From Wolfiporia cocos (Eukaryota; Basidiomycota; Agaricomycetes; Polyporales; Phaeolaceae), in contig JACCLO010000030.1 in NCBI GenBank assembly GCA_029448655.1, positions 1-64,000 on the forward strand: DNA of 64,000 nucleotides. Direction: 5' to 3'. Under the pieces are notes generated by a model, which saw only the letters and a program-made list of their open reading frames with translations, was not told the origin of the DNA and searched no databases. The position numbers and the translations under genes were made by a program. This document shows positions 24,401 through 36,099 of the stretch, piece by piece (positions within the stretch are counted from its first letter, which is position 1; every line of letters begins with the position of its first letter).

Positions 24401-25193
24401 AAGGTCGTACCGGCTCATTTTGCGGTCCCTGTACATTACTGATAATGCCGTTGGTTTGCTAGTCATATGTCTTCTTCGCAACGTATGCACCTGTACCATT
24501 ATCACTAATGTATGGGTTGCTTACAGGCCCTGTAGTCACTTCAGCGAGCTCACGACAACATTGTCGCGCCAGCCATCTGTTGTCAAGTGAGTAGGTTTTG
24601 AATGATTACATCTCGGTTACTAACAGAACTTGTCAGCCTTCATCTTGCCGTTCAGGTTCTCCATACCAATCGCTTCGTGTATCTTTGTTAACTTCTGACG
24701 CAGAGGTCACGCCAATCCACGTCGAACTTTGGCATGACTTTTCAATACAGGTGCGTACATTTGCGAGACCTTGGCCCTTTGCTGTTCGTCACAGAGTTGT
24801 CGACGGAGCGCCGGAACAGACGAGCCACTACGGTTTGTTGGACATATTGTGTGGTACGCTGAGCTAAGTTTCATCTGTGCCAGGTCTTGATCTTGCCCGA
24901 CTTGCCGATCTACCGAATGACGTCCTCGCCGAGGGAAGGCGGGTCGCAGAAGCCTTGAGCGAGATGGAGGAACGCCAGGAGCAGGATAGCCGCTCGAACA
25001 AAGTCTCCATACGGCGCAAGGCCCTCCTCAGGGTATGTACTCCTTATGGCAGGTGCTACTTTCAGTCCGCTCTCAGCTACGGACCCAACTCACGCAAGCG
25101 CTCGATCATTCCTCGCTACCCGATGAAGAGTTGGCTGCTCATCTTGCTCGATTCCAGAAGGAGATCATGCAGGTCCTCCGTGATACCATGTAG
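21446..25193 (+). CDS. MSH4: MSH4, meiotic MutS homologue
   Basis: Plus strand, at least a dozen exons. The best start is the ATG at 21446 (MSRGWAAQSRPATARPQ), which reads through SREVGLAALDKDTGRVSLIQ. After an intron it continues LVDSPTYVKTLHQLHLHSPS. Core signatures are YYALSAASALFEYAESKLNL, VEGSMMIDPETARNLELVGS, HSMFGLLNHTYTAMGARLLR, LSLRNIVKNMPVLAKALTGS and RLSNDDDIEKSLSTFASEM. The Walker B region is SLILIDEVGRGTSPREEVGI, followed by FFATHFSEL, VVNLHLAVQ, a MutS C-terminal helical part and ..IMQVLRDTM with the stop at 25191-25193. MSH4 pairs with MSH5 as MutS-gamma, which stabilises crossover intermediates. The Walker A motif is assembled across an 8-nt microexon as GPNMLGKS, where Ser is usual in place of Leu. 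I found no definite frameshift, though exon joins around 22430-22640 are uncertain. Confidence 0.92.
23927..23934 (+). other. MSH4: 8-nt microexon of MSH4 (Walker A)
   Basis: The exon before ends GGGCCGAA at 23871. Intron 23872-23926 (GTTCGT..CAG) is followed by CATGTTAG. Intron 23935-23986 (GTACGC..TAG) is followed by GCAAGAGC. Joined, the codons give Gly-Pro-Asn-Met-Leu-Gly-Lys-Ser, the expected P-loop. Without this microexon the loop cannot be built in frame. Confidence 0.75.
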
Positions 25194-26083
25194 TATGTCG
25201 GGTACATCCTTTGACAAGTAAGCGGTTCTGTACTTGTGTGATCACACGCACGAGTGTGGAAAAGACGGCGCCGCGTCATTTTTCGATCCATACTTGCACT
25301 TAAGCTGCCCAGATAGCAATAGCGGACACATATCACCGTGGCCGCCACAAACGTAGCGGCAGCGAACCGGACTTGTCGGGCCGTCCGTGTTTTATGACTT
25401 CCCAGGAATGCGCCCACCGGCGCCTACGTAGCAATTGCGCTTTGATCCGGTACAATTGCGCATTGTACTAGCCATAGACCGCCAAGCTCTGGCTAGCTGC
25501 CGTTGTCCATCTCCGACAGACACATCAGTCTGAAAATGTGCATGCCAATCACGGCGACGGGCACGTACTCTATCACCAAGATCGTCCTCTGCCATCTATG
25601 ATCATGACGGATGTCAACGAGAATCGAATCCCTTTGATCATCAACCCCATCAAAATCACCACGATATCCAAGTCAGACTCCTCCTTGGTGCCTCCGATTC
25701 TGCATCATTCTGGTTAGGTTCTATTGCAATGATGTACTGCTCATGTTTCGACCTCTGGGAGTTTTAAACTGCAACCCAGACATGATCCGAGCACGCTGAC
25801 CAACAAAGCACCGGAGCTATCTCAACAGTGCAGTCCCGACATCTTCGCGTCGTTCAAACCGGCCGATCAGCCCACCACCCGAAGCTAAGGTTCTATTGGA
25901 CAGCCACAAAAGTGATAGTCCGGATTGCATCGTGCTGTGCAGAGTCTTCGAATCGGCGCCATTCAGTCTCCGCGAACAATATGGCTGTACACACCTGGGT
26001 TTCTTTGGAATCAAATCCATAAACATGGTATCTCATCGATATCTACGTGGGTACCTTTCGATGGCATGCTGAACAAATGACAG
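25194..26083. other. Intergenic or 5' exons of the next gene
   Basis: An ATG near 25606 opens TDVNENRIPLIINPIKITTI, which could be a first exon of the downstream gene. The rest shows no clear coding signal. Confidence 0.35.
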
Positions 26084-27531
26084 GGGAGAAACGATGCTGG
26101 TCAAGAACTATTTTCGTGGCAATTCACTTTCGATTGGGTACCCGGTAGCGAAACGGTGGATCGGAGTGCTGATCCCTGGTGGCAGGCCCCTCCTTCCATC
26201 GGAGCAGACCAGACAGACCCTAATATCATGTTCAATCCTTTCCACTTTCTTCCTCCCCATTCTTCACCAAATCATCAAATGGATGCCGACTTCGAGTATG
26301 GCATCTCGGCCACAAGCTATCATGGCGGAAGGCAATGCGTAAAGTGTGGAAAACTGAATGCTCAGCGAAATTTATGGTATTAACTGTGTAGCGGATGCTC
26401 AGTGAGTGTGCCTACCAGAGGCGGCCGAAGCAAGCACTCATACATTCGCGCAGGAAAGCAACTGTATACCTCCTGCGGATGTTCATACCATGCATAATTC
26501 CCGTGGTATTTCTCCAGTGACATTGTCGTGTGACAGGCCGTCCGAGCGTGTCAAACCACCGTAACGGACGTTGCTGATGGCTCGCGTTTAGCGTATATGA
26601 CAAAGGATGGCGTCTCTGCCAAGCTTATTTATTTATTTATTTATACCTGTAACGGGGCAGAGTTGCAGGAGCAGCCGACCAGGCTCTTCAGAGAGATGCT
26701 GACGAAAGTTGAATTGTCATTGCTCCAGGATAGCAAGGGTTCCTTTAAAGGTGAGCACGGACAGCGGTGCGTATGTATTGATTCTAAAACATTCTGTGCG
26801 TCCGCAGAGGCCTATTACACCTGCTCATTCAACAATCAAGATACGACAGCGGCCACGACACATGCCCCGCTCTGTATATTGCAAGCACACGCACTGCTTC
26901 AAAGCCGCTTGGCCGCTGAAGGAGGGGGACAGAAATGAATTACTTGGCTTGGGTTCTCCCTGGCTCAAAGAAGGTGAGTTCTGAATTTACTATTCATGGC
27001 TTTCCCCAAGACAGAAGTTGTGCCAGAACGTGCTTGCTGCGAAAAATTCCCCTGTATACATGATGTACCTCGGCGCCGATGCAGAGTTGTCGATGCGCCC
27101 CAAATCATTAGCTCCAGGTGTACAGCAGCTTCTGCCAATCACCGTCGCAGAGCGTGGATCTCCTAAGAAGGAACTCCCGCACGGAGCTAACGACTCATGC
27201 GGGCCTATGGACATAGACGATTCCGATGTCCCAGCGCCGAGTAACAGTGTGAGCATTCTGGATATGCAAGTTGCTCAAATCACAGACTCCATTACGAAAT
27301 CTGTCAAAAGGGAGGGGCCGGTACTCCTCGTGACCCTAGAGCACGGAGATATCCTTATCTTCAACGGTGATGATTTCAAGGTACATTGTGGCACTGTCTT
27401 TGCTACCCAGCTGACATTCATTCCAACCAGTATTCACTGAATCGGACCAGCATGAGCATTGGTATGCATGGTGATGTATCTTCCTTCCAAAGTACTGAGC
27501 TTTCTTTCCAGTACTCATCAGCAGTCGCTGA
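26084..27531 (+). CDS. Zinc-finger / AlkB-like agaricomycete protein
   Basis: Supported exons: 26084 onward (SWQFTFDWVPGSETVD .. GRQCVKCGKLNAQRNLW, half of a Cys-X2-Cys zinc finger, then CSGC); about 26640-26945 (CNGAELQEQPTRLFREMLTK .. AYYTCSFNNQDT); about 27015-27379 (YMMYLGADAELSMRPKSLAP .. VLLVTLEHGDILIFNGDDFK). Short introns then lead to YSLNRTSMSI and VLISSR with the stop at 27529-27531. The C-terminal LxHGDxLIxxGDDFxYSLxRT strands resemble the AlkB-like 2-oxoglutarate oxygenase fold, seen with a similar zinc finger in many mushroom proteins. The usual distal iron His is not evident, so activity is uncertain. The N-terminus is not resolved. The TTTA repeat at 26625-26645 lies in an intron. 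Confidence 0.5.
26625..26645. repeat. (TTTA)n microsatellite
   Basis: About five tandem TTTA units lie between two exons of the zinc-finger/AlkB-like gene. Confidence 0.9.
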
Positions 27532-27798
27532 AGTGGAAGTGGAGCATTTCTCACTAGTATTTGCACATGAGGGCAAGCATGATCATGCTATGACTACATA
27601 TTTGATGTGTGCAAGGATGTTCACAGGGTGTGATCACGGTGATAGATATGTATGTTGAGACAAAGGACAACCTCATGCAGATTCCTATTTGCAAGTATGT
27701 ACACCCTATACAGTCCTAAACCATCATGAAAGCATTCTGTACTCAAGCCTCAGTAAACTGCAAGCTGCTTCAATGAGAATGTAAAATGACATACATAC

Positions 27799-28417
27799 TA
27801 CTTTGAGGCTTCATCTTCCCAATCTTCCAACTTGGAGGATGGTTTGCCATCACCTAGAGGCAAAAATTGAGGAAGTCTCTCCTCCACTTTTTGGCGCTTG
27901 GGACCCTGGCCTGCTTCTTCCAATTCTGAAGTAGGCCGCTTCTAGATGCAGAAATTTAAATTCAAGCCATTTTGTGCTAATCATTCACAAGACTTACTAT
28001 TCCTCTGCAATCTGCATTCTGGTCTGTAGTGTCAGTCTTGGGCCCTTCCTTCAGCTCAATCTCCAACTTGGGTAGCTGGAATGCCTCAGCATCCAGCCCA
28101 AGGTTGAATAACTTCAAGGCAAAATCAAGTTTTTGACGACCTAATAAAATCCTAGGGTCTCTGTGGAAGTTGGTTGCTAGTTCGTCGTCCTCCAATCGAA
28201 AATCTCTGATTATCTCCTCAGTATACAACTTTGCATTCATTAGTAGAGTAGCAAAAATAAAAAGAATGTAATGTACCAATGCATGCCTGCCCTTGGCATG
28301 CCATTTGTATAGTTCACCAATCTGTGTCGGGAAAGCAGTGGATATGTGATTATGAAACATGTCTGTGTGTTCCTTCAAAAGATTCAATCCGTAAATTTGG
28401 ACCTCTGTTGGCTCCAT
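27799..28417 (-). CDS. Two-exon hypothetical protein with a C-terminal nuclear-localisation-like tail
   Basis: Minus strand. I chose the ATG at 28417 (MEPTEVQIYGLNLLKEHTDM) because the ORF upstream of it (to 28630) reads as non-protein. Exon 1 is helical (HALVHYILFIFATLLMNAKL, RDFRLEDDELATNFHRDPRI). An intron from about 27990 to 27943 (GTAAGT..CTAG) joins GI to KRPTSELEEAGQGPKRQKVE, then LEDWEDEASK with the stop at 27799. The clusters KRP and PKRQK look like a nuclear signal. The family is unknown, and the AT-rich codon use differs from MSH4. It could be part of a DNA transposon. Confidence 0.5.
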
Positions 28418-28795
28418 TATTATCAGATCGTTGCAGAGTGGATTGGGTGTAAGGTGACAGCGTGGCATTCCCACAGCACGGATGCAGCGTGATACGCAGC
28501 ACGTGCCACATCGCTGGGTGCTCATTCGCCGGCCATGTGCAATATAATGCCCGCGCTGGACCCAGTGATCGGCGCTTATTCGCTCTCCACTCAAACACTT
28601 CCCATTGCTCGATAACGGTCTATCCGGCATTCGTGACTTGCAGCGCCCAACTTATCATTATCTTCGTGGTCATGAGCCGGCGATACACTTGGTATGTACA
28701 ATTCTGTGCCCTTTACGACGGTCAGCGACCAATTGGCTGTGGGGTCGACGTCAGCACCTCCCACCTGACCTTGCCCTTGACCGTCACCCGCCACG

Positions 28796-29162
28796 TGCAG
28801 AATATGTCTGCCCGAAGTGCGGACATTTCAACCCGTCTGCGCACTCGCTGCGCCAAGCCCGTTCCAGGTCGGTGTCGCCGACGCCAGACTCTCGCGTCCT
28901 CTCACGGTGCCGATACAGCTCCCTCCAGCCTCAGCTGCCCAGCGGTGCGGCCAGTGCGGCTCCAGGCCCCGCGTTCGACGGTGTCTACGCCGAGTCAAAC
29001 GAAAGCCATGAACAACAGCTCGAAAACACAATGCAACACGGCCGTGCTCGCGATGCGACACATCCACCAGACGACGCCCTACGAATCGACCTCCATCACA
29101 GTCGGACCTTCCTCGGACACCGTCTTATCTTCTTCCTGGTCCTGAGTCGCACGAACAGGTGA
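28796..29162 (+). pseudogene. Lunapark-like C-terminal fragment
   Basis: YVCPKCGHFNPSAHSL from 28803 is the second half of the zinc ribbon of Lunapark (LNPK/Lnp1), which shapes three-way junctions of the endoplasmic reticulum. It is followed by an Arg/Ser/Pro-rich tail (SVSPTPDSR) as in fungal homologues. A splice acceptor GTGCAG precedes it. The first Cys pair, the two membrane helices and the coiled coil are absent upstream, so this is a 5'-truncated fragment. Alternatively its exons are more distant than I could trace. Confidence 0.55.
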
Positions 29163-31604
29163 TTCGGCGTGACCGCGCTGTGGTGGCACCTGTCACTAGT
29201 ACTAGTGCGTCACAAGATCTGAGCGGATCGGACGGGCGGTGGCGGCGATCGCTCCATCGTGGTCCAACACTGACCCATATGATTTAAGTGCTAGATGCAG
29301 TCCCCCCGTCGCCTCCACAATCACTCTCGAATTAGAGGTGTTTTGCTAACAATAAAATTGACTGTGGCACGGATTTTTTGAGCTCCACTACTAAGTTTTT
29401 AAAATGGAGTGGGTAGAGCGTAGTCCTTGATCTTTGTGACGCATACCAGTAACTGTATCCAAGTACTGTTAACCCGCATCGGATGTACGAAAACACTGTA
29501 GGGTATCAATGATGCCATACCTCGTTCTCATAATTCTTGCACAACCTCGGAAAAGGGCGAGTCATAATTATCGTTAGTAAAAAAACCTCTATTACAACAC
29601 TTCGATCGTGTAGCATGCCGTGCAAATAGCATGAACACGGATTAGCAAGCCACATTGAAGCGTGGGCGCCACCCACGCTGAGTATCTATCTACTCATCTC
29701 TGTTCTTATATTGCTTGATAATGAAGTAGCGCCGGTTCCGACATGGCCCGCTACTTTGCACTAAACGTACTGAATGCCGGACTACAGGCCCTGAAGTCAG
29801 TCATCACCTAAGTGCTCAGTTCACACATCAGCGAAAACTGCAGTTTCATCGAAGAACGAAGCGATACACGAGCGTGTTTGTGAGGCGAAGGTAAGAACAA
29901 TGGGACATATTATGCCATCTGTGCTACAGGTACACATAGCTACAACTCCTGGGAGTGCACTGGTGAGTAGCAAAGTACGCAAGAAGAGCAGAACATGTTT
30001 CGTGACAAACAACGCCATCGGCGCATGTGTAGCGTACGTTGCGAAAGTAGATATTTATGTCTCCAGAACCCGCAAAGTCTTCCGCAGCAAGAGTGCTCTG
30101 ACAAATCAAGGAGGTAGCTATTGTGCAACGGTACCGTGTCGCAAACGTTGGGAGGCGAGTGAACCAGCAAGCCTACGAACGGACAGTCACACTGGGCATG
30201 ACATTAAGCAGGTGAGGGAACAGTTTAGAGCAGGACTTCTGAATCGATTAGCCTTTCTCGCGGACGATCGTCTGACTACTTGCGGTGTATTAACTTACTA
30301 CTGACATGGCGAGAATATGCAATCTAATTGTGTGTTTCGGAATCGGGAAGGCGAGGCTCTGAAGAGCTATCCTTGCACTATAAATTCAAGGTGAACGCCC
30401 CAAATAATTGTCAGAGGCATTGGGCGCCCATTGCTACCAGCTCTGACCCATTTTATCTGTATTTAGCAACTATCGACTTGACATGATACGAAATATGCGC
30501 CCTCGCATGTTAGGATTCTTAGGAAATTGTGTTGTACAGGAACAGTGAGATTTGGTCAATGTAGTGCAGATGAAGTAATTCACGTGGAGCCGAGAGCCTC
30601 CTGGAAGGATTGCAAGCGATGTGTTGTTGCCATATCGTTATCATACAGCCGGAACCACTTTTGTTTACCATCGGGTTAGTCTGAGCCTTTCACCGCCCGG
30701 CAGTGTCGGTATGAGCAATGCCGGACATGCTCAGCCTGGAATGGCCTGGCGGGCACGGTGGTTGGAATGTGCCAGCTCAAATGCGCAGTTGGTCCGAAAT
30801 GAAAGGCTCTTCTATCATTTCCGACGTCCATGCAGCTCCGCTCTTTTTGCCACTTGGCCACACTCGTAGGAGAAACGTCTAGATCAATCTTCAATCTCTC
30901 ACTTCCAGCAGTGAGTCCTTCCGGGCGTCGAAGCCGCTGGCGGACTTTGACGAGTCACATAGCGATAGACAGGCTATGCGGGAAGATCAGTTGCCCATGC
31001 TTTACGCGTTAGTTTATTTTGCTGCATGATACCAACTCCCCAAAATCTGACGATCGCAATCGTTGGCGGAATTCTGCGTCGGCTGTCGTGGCCGCGGGCC
31101 CCAAGGTGATGATGCTGACAGCTCTAGAATATCAGCAAGAATGTTCCGCGCCCGTCGAAGATGTACTGGGCTGCTGATTATGTCGTGCCCCTGCGTCTCA
31201 GGAAGGCTGGAGGTGCGAGGCTGTGCGGGACTCCAATCGACTAGCCTCCGATCGCTGGAGAGAACCTTCGCGGCTTTCTGCGACGATAACGAAAGGAACG
31301 CTCCGAGATCACCGCGGTCTCACATTTGGTCGGCTAACAGATGCCGAGCTCGGCCGGCCACTCTTCAGGCCTCAGGATCTAGTACGCCACACTCGATACT
31401 GACACCAGTAGACGATTACCTACCTGCTCGGATTCATGAGGACAACTGACCCGCAGCGCACCGGCAAGCCATTCAAATATTCACCGATGGACCTTCCCGC
31501 GTCACGGGGATGGCTCGAGAACTTCGTTTAAATAGGCCTCATTCTCAGCACCCACATACTCCATCAGAATCATTATAATCCACTCTGTTCAGCTTCTGGC
31601 AGAT
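29163..31604. other. Intergenic, no supported gene
   Basis: Only short ORFs (for example 29900-30304 plus, 31063-31449 plus) without a domain or a consistent exon pattern. It probably holds the promoter of the adenylation gene; ORF-free AT-rich stretches lie near 29300-29600 and 30300-30600. Confidence 0.5.
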
Positions 31605-33385
31605 ATGTCTGCATCTGCATCGCCTGTACTCCCGCCCCTCAACGGTTCGCTATCTCTCATCCCTGGGCTCGTCGACTTCCATGCCGAATACAATTCCACC
31701 TCTCCGTTCTTTCTCTTCCTGTTTCCAGACTTGTCTTCTGATACGCTCGGAAGTATATCGTTCCTCGAGTTCGCTCAGGCAATTCACCGCGTTGCCCACT
31801 CCTTCAGGCCCGGACGGAAGGGCGAAGAGGGCGCCGTTGTCGCTATCATCGCGAACTGCGATACTCTGCTCTACCATGCGCTCGTCGCGGGTCTGATCCG
31901 TGCGGGGCTCGTCCCCTTCCCTATGTCCTCCCGCAACTCCGTGCCCGCAATAGCAAGCCTGATGGAGCACACGAGCTGCCATCGCATCGTCTCACAGCCC
32001 ACCTTCGCCCCATTCACTGACGCGGTCCGGGAGAGCCTGCCGAGCGGATTCGCCATGCACGTCGACGACCTGCCCGCGCTCACGGACGTCTTCCCGACGC
32101 TCGCGCCCTCCTTCGACCCGCCGCGTGCCGTCTCGGGCCCTTACCCGCCGCCCGCGTGCGCGGCGTCGCCATCGGATGTTGTGCTCTACCTGCACTCCTC
32201 AGGCTCCACCGGCTTCCCGAAGCCGATCCCGCACACGCACACGACGATCCTACACTGGTGCAGGATGCCCATCTTCGTGGAGTCGCGCAGGAAGGCGATA
32301 CGGTGGGGGTGCATGGCGCTACCGCCGTTCCACGTAATGGGACTCTGCTCGCAGCTGTACGCGCCGCTCTTGTCCGGCCAGCCGACGTCGCTGTTCCCCC
32401 CGCGCGCGATCGTGTCAGCGCCCCCGGTCGTGCCGACCCCGCAGAACACAATTGAGACGGCGCGCAAGACAGGCTGCACGGCTATCGAGAGCGTCCCTGC
32501 TTTCGTCGAGGTAGGCTCTGGTTGTGTAGTGTGCCTGTGATTGCTAAAAGTACTGTTTTCGCCAGGCGTGGTCGCAGAACGAGGATGACGCGAAGTACCT
32601 TGCGTCTCTTCAGGCTCTTGTCAGTACCTGCATCACATTGCGCTGGTCGAGGGAGCAACTCGCTTATCACTCACGTCTTAGATATTCGCCGGCGGCCCGC
32701 TCTCCAGGGCGAATGGTGAGAAGCTCGTGGATAAAGGCGTGCGCCTGTTGGCGTGCTACGGTGCAACCGAATTCGGCCTGGTGACATGCGTGTTCGATGA
32801 CGGCGTCGAAGAGCCGAGCCCTATTGGCAAGAAGCGCGCCGACTGGGAATGGATGCAGCTTCCCAGAGAGTGTATGTCGCTGGGTTCCTCAGGGAGACGG
32901 GACATTCGAGCTGCAGATGTTGGTGCGTGCCAAAATGTAACGATGTAGCCGCCCGAAGTATACTGAGGTATGGCGTGCATGTGCGTGCAGACGTGCGAGA
33001 CACACCAGCCTTGCATCGAGAATATGCCAAATGGGGAGCGTGGCTTTGCCACATCCGACCTTTGGGAACCACATCCGGCCAAGCCTGGTCTCTGGCGAAT
33101 GTACGTCGCAGTCAATATGATTGGCAAATAAAGTCTGATGTCGCATATGAAGTGTCGGGCGTGCTGACGATGTCATCGTACTCGGATCAGGTGCGTCGCC
33201 CCTGTCATCGCCCGAGGGCGGCTGCTAACTTCGATTCAGGTGAGAAGACGGTACCAATCCTTCAGGAGAAATCACATTGGCGTGCACTCATGGGGCGGAT
33301 AGTAGTCATACCTTCGCTGCACATGCAAGCACGGAGCCTGCAAGATCATGGCGTCCGATCGCTAGAATTCACATTTTCTGAGTAA
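31605..33385 (+). pseudogene. Truncated adenylation-domain enzyme (acyl-CoA synthetase / NRPS-like)
   Basis: It starts at 31605 (MSASASPVLPPLNGSLSLIP). The ATP-binding motif VLYLHSSGSTGFPKPIPHTH and WGCMALPPFHVMGLCSQL mark an ANL-superfamily adenylation domain. After introns at ~32512 and ~32626 come IFAGGPLSRANGEKL and LLACYGATEFG. A 1-nt frameshift near 32865 separates EWMQL from WVPQGDGTFEL. Later exons give GFATSDLWEPHPAKPGLWR and IVGRADDVIVLGSGEKTVP. After about 33255 the homology ends, so the C-terminal subdomain and any carrier or reductase domain are missing. In fungal NRPS-like or aminoadipate-reductase-like enzymes this domain activates a carboxylic acid as its AMP ester. This copy is probably dead. 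Confidence 0.8.
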
Positions 33386-34332
33386 GCGGCCCGTCTTGGG
33401 AGTCCGCACGCGAACTGATGGTTGTACCTGACATGCTAACGCCGGCTTTGCTTGCGAGCTGCAGCACATGGATGAGAGCTGTGGAGAAGCGATCTCAAAC
33501 TAGGTGACATCGTGATGGATGATTGTCTCACTGTCAATGGCTGGCTTGTTCTCTAATCCGGCTTCAACGAGGCGGAATCCGGCCAACTTCACTGTACGGA
33601 TAGCCGAACCGGTGATTGGGGATGGTACGGTGAGACACTCTCGGCATGATGAACTAGACTCACATGCAGCATTCACATTTCAAGTATCCTCATCATCCAT
33701 ATCGCGAGACAAGGCAGATGGATTCCACAGATTGACCCCTGCGGATCATATGTGGTAGTTGGAAGAAACCCAGAAATAGTGTGCCCACCTTCACGATCTA
33801 GGATATCCACTTGATGGATCCAATCCTTGTTCGACCGCAGGCGCTGCTGGGAGAAAGACTCGGAGAGATATGCCAGCTGGTATAGTTCGGCGCATATAGA
33901 GACCCGACTGCTACGACTACTATCCCCGAGTTTCTGCTTGACGCTGATCAAAGCGTCTACACGAATGGAGGATGTTGCTGTAAATAAGATCCGTGCAATT
34001 GAGCGCATATAACGTACCCTCGATGGAACTGAAAGTATTTGATATGTCTGAAGACAGTTTGCGCTTGTTCGCCGATATTTCCAGTGAGTTATCCACATAC
34101 AAGAAGAAGCCCAATGTCTACGATGCCAGCCACAGCGAGCTCCACGCGAGACTTTGACGCGCTCAGTCACGAAGTCGTGACGTCGAGCTTATGTGACGCG
34201 GGGTGATGTTAGCGCGCGCACGCCGTGTGTCAGGCAGGGGAATTATTAATTCTATTTGAGTTACTAAGTGGTGCACACGTTTATCTGTCCGCATCAAGTC
34301 CGCAAACGCATCGCGTTCCATAATTTATCACT
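33386..34332. other. Intergenic, possible decayed coding remnant
   Basis: The minus-strand ORF 33673-34170 has a protein-like middle (ICAELYQLAYLSESFSQQ, DWIHQVDILDREGG) but no recognised family. Nothing else is supported. Confidence 0.3.
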
Positions 34333-34640
34333 ATGCCCAACGCCGCCGACACTTCACTTGTGGCTCCCGATGATGCTGTAGCAAGATGTACAACTGTAGG
34401 GAAATCTATATCCATCCATTCCAATCTCGATAATGATGACATTCACACGCCAACCTCCACAGGAAGCTCGGAGAGACGGCCTCTTCGCTGGCCTTTCCGC
34501 TGCATTGGCAGGTGGTTAGTAACTTCGCGTATACGCATGGTCCATTGCTGTACTATTCACCCTAGCCATTCTGGGCAACAAACTATTCCGATTCAACAGG
34601 AACACCACAGTTGTGTGTGGCGTCGGTGAGCGTGCTGCAA
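34333..34640 (+). CDS. Small hypothetical protein, possible single membrane segment
   Basis: It begins MPNAADTSLVAPDDAVARCT and is polar up to RRPLRWPFRCIGR. In another frame, reachable through a GT..AG intron, AWSIAVLFTLAILGNKLFRF looks like a membrane helix. I do not recognise a family. It may be a decayed gene. Confidence 0.25.
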
Positions 34641-34878
34641 CGAGGCAGCGGTGGCTCGGATGCCGCTGGTGTCTGCGCACAGTGACGGGGGTGCTTTCTG
34701 GTTATTATTTCTACCAGGGATTTCTCGCATCTAATCTTGCTTGCCCACGTGCGGAGCAGGCCAAGATGCAACGGTCGGAGTCTGTGTTCGGCGAGGATCT
34801 GTCCACAAGCACCAAGTCAATGAATGTAATGTATTGTCATCGCAACAATTCCACAGCGGAGTATAATGCACCGTCTTC

Positions 34879-35440
34879 TTGAAGCCCTTTCGCGCATCGA
34901 AGCCAGCGTTCGGCGCATGGATCACGCTGCCAGGTGCTTTGAAAGCGCGCACTGCTGCGCTCGCCTCGCCCCATCTCTCATGGCTGCTCATTGATTGTGA
35001 GCATGGCATGACATCTCTTCAGCCAGGCGCTGCCGAATCCATCCAAACAATATCGGGGCTCGGAAGCTCGGCGCCCAGCACTATTGTCAGAATACCTGCA
35101 ACAGGGGCGTGTGCAGACGGTAGTGTCGGTGGCAAATCAAGTATGGGCTTGATGCCGGCGCCCGGGGAGTGCTGGTTCCAATGGTATGTAGAACACGCTG
35201 GGCTAGTCGGTCGTGGTACATATACGTCAATCTGATAGGTATCAACCGCCGCTCAAGCCAAGTCGATCGTTGCTGCGGCGCGCTTCCCCCCAAGGGGTCC
35301 AGGTATCCGTGGATTCGGCAGTCCATTTACACAGAGCACATGGGGACTGATGGCGTCAGAATACCTCGCATCTGCGAACGACTTGAGGCCGTACAGAGCA
35401 TCGACGAGATCTTGAGTGTAGACGGTCTCGGTCAGTGACC
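34879..35440 (+). pseudogene. HpcH/HpaI aldolase (2,4-dihydroxyheptenedioate-aldolase type) remnant
   Basis: The reading FGAWITLPGALKARTAALAS then LSWLLIDCEHGMTSLQPGAA is the N-terminal barrel of the HpcH/HpaI family. These metal-dependent class II aldolases cleave or form 2-keto-3-deoxy acids. Further pieces are KYGLDAGARGVLVPM (35140-35190), an intron, and RGFGSPFTQSTWGLMASEYL in a shifted frame (35300-35365), then QSIDEILSVDGLG. Frame shifts and a missing stretch between SANDL and the DEI motif, plus loss of everything after VDGLG, mark a pseudogene. Confidence 0.75.
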
Positions 35441-36000
35441 GCACCATCAAAAGCTCAACTACGCACATTACTCACCGTAGTCACTATCGGCCGTCGGAAT
35501 ATAGATGGCGTTCTCATCACCTCTCACTCACTCACAACTATCCAGCGCCATCGCCAAATCTCCACCCTGATGTGGAAGTCATCATCAGCTCCGCATCTGA
35601 TCGCTCACTTATATGCGTAATCAGCGCCATGTACTGCACTCCGGGCACTCAATCGAACAAGCGTGCGCGGCAGAACGTCACATCAGACAGTGGGGCATTA
35701 TTGAAGGCTCTTGCAGAGGATCTCTAGCAGCAGCTGGGGAGATCATAGGCCAGAAGGACTTCGGGTATAACTAACAGTGTACGACGTACGTGAAGTAGTC
35801 AATCCCTGATACAGGGACCACCTTCGCTTCGTCTGAAGCCCCTCTGCATTGACAGGGCTGATTTGAAGATCTTGCAAAGACACTGATGGAACAGTGCAGG
35901 GTCCAGGCATCGAACCCATAGGTCTTAGCAAGGTATAGCCAAGTGAGATATGCGAAGGTGTCATCGAAAACTTATTGCGCCGTACAATACAATGACGCTG
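35441..36000. other. Intergenic, no supported gene
   Basis: No ORF with recognisable content. Some of it may be the decayed 3' end of the aldolase. Confidence 0.4.
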
Positions 36001-36099
36001 CGACTAAGGGCGTATGTTACGGCGATCCCACCTTTTACCGATTCCGGCACGTTCTATACAATTTGCCAACGCAGGCACAGTCAACCATATGATTGCAGA

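Noticed and set aside
28462..29145. 227-aa ORF overlapping the Lunapark-like fragment
   Set aside because: It is in a different frame from YVCPKCGHFN and shows no domain.
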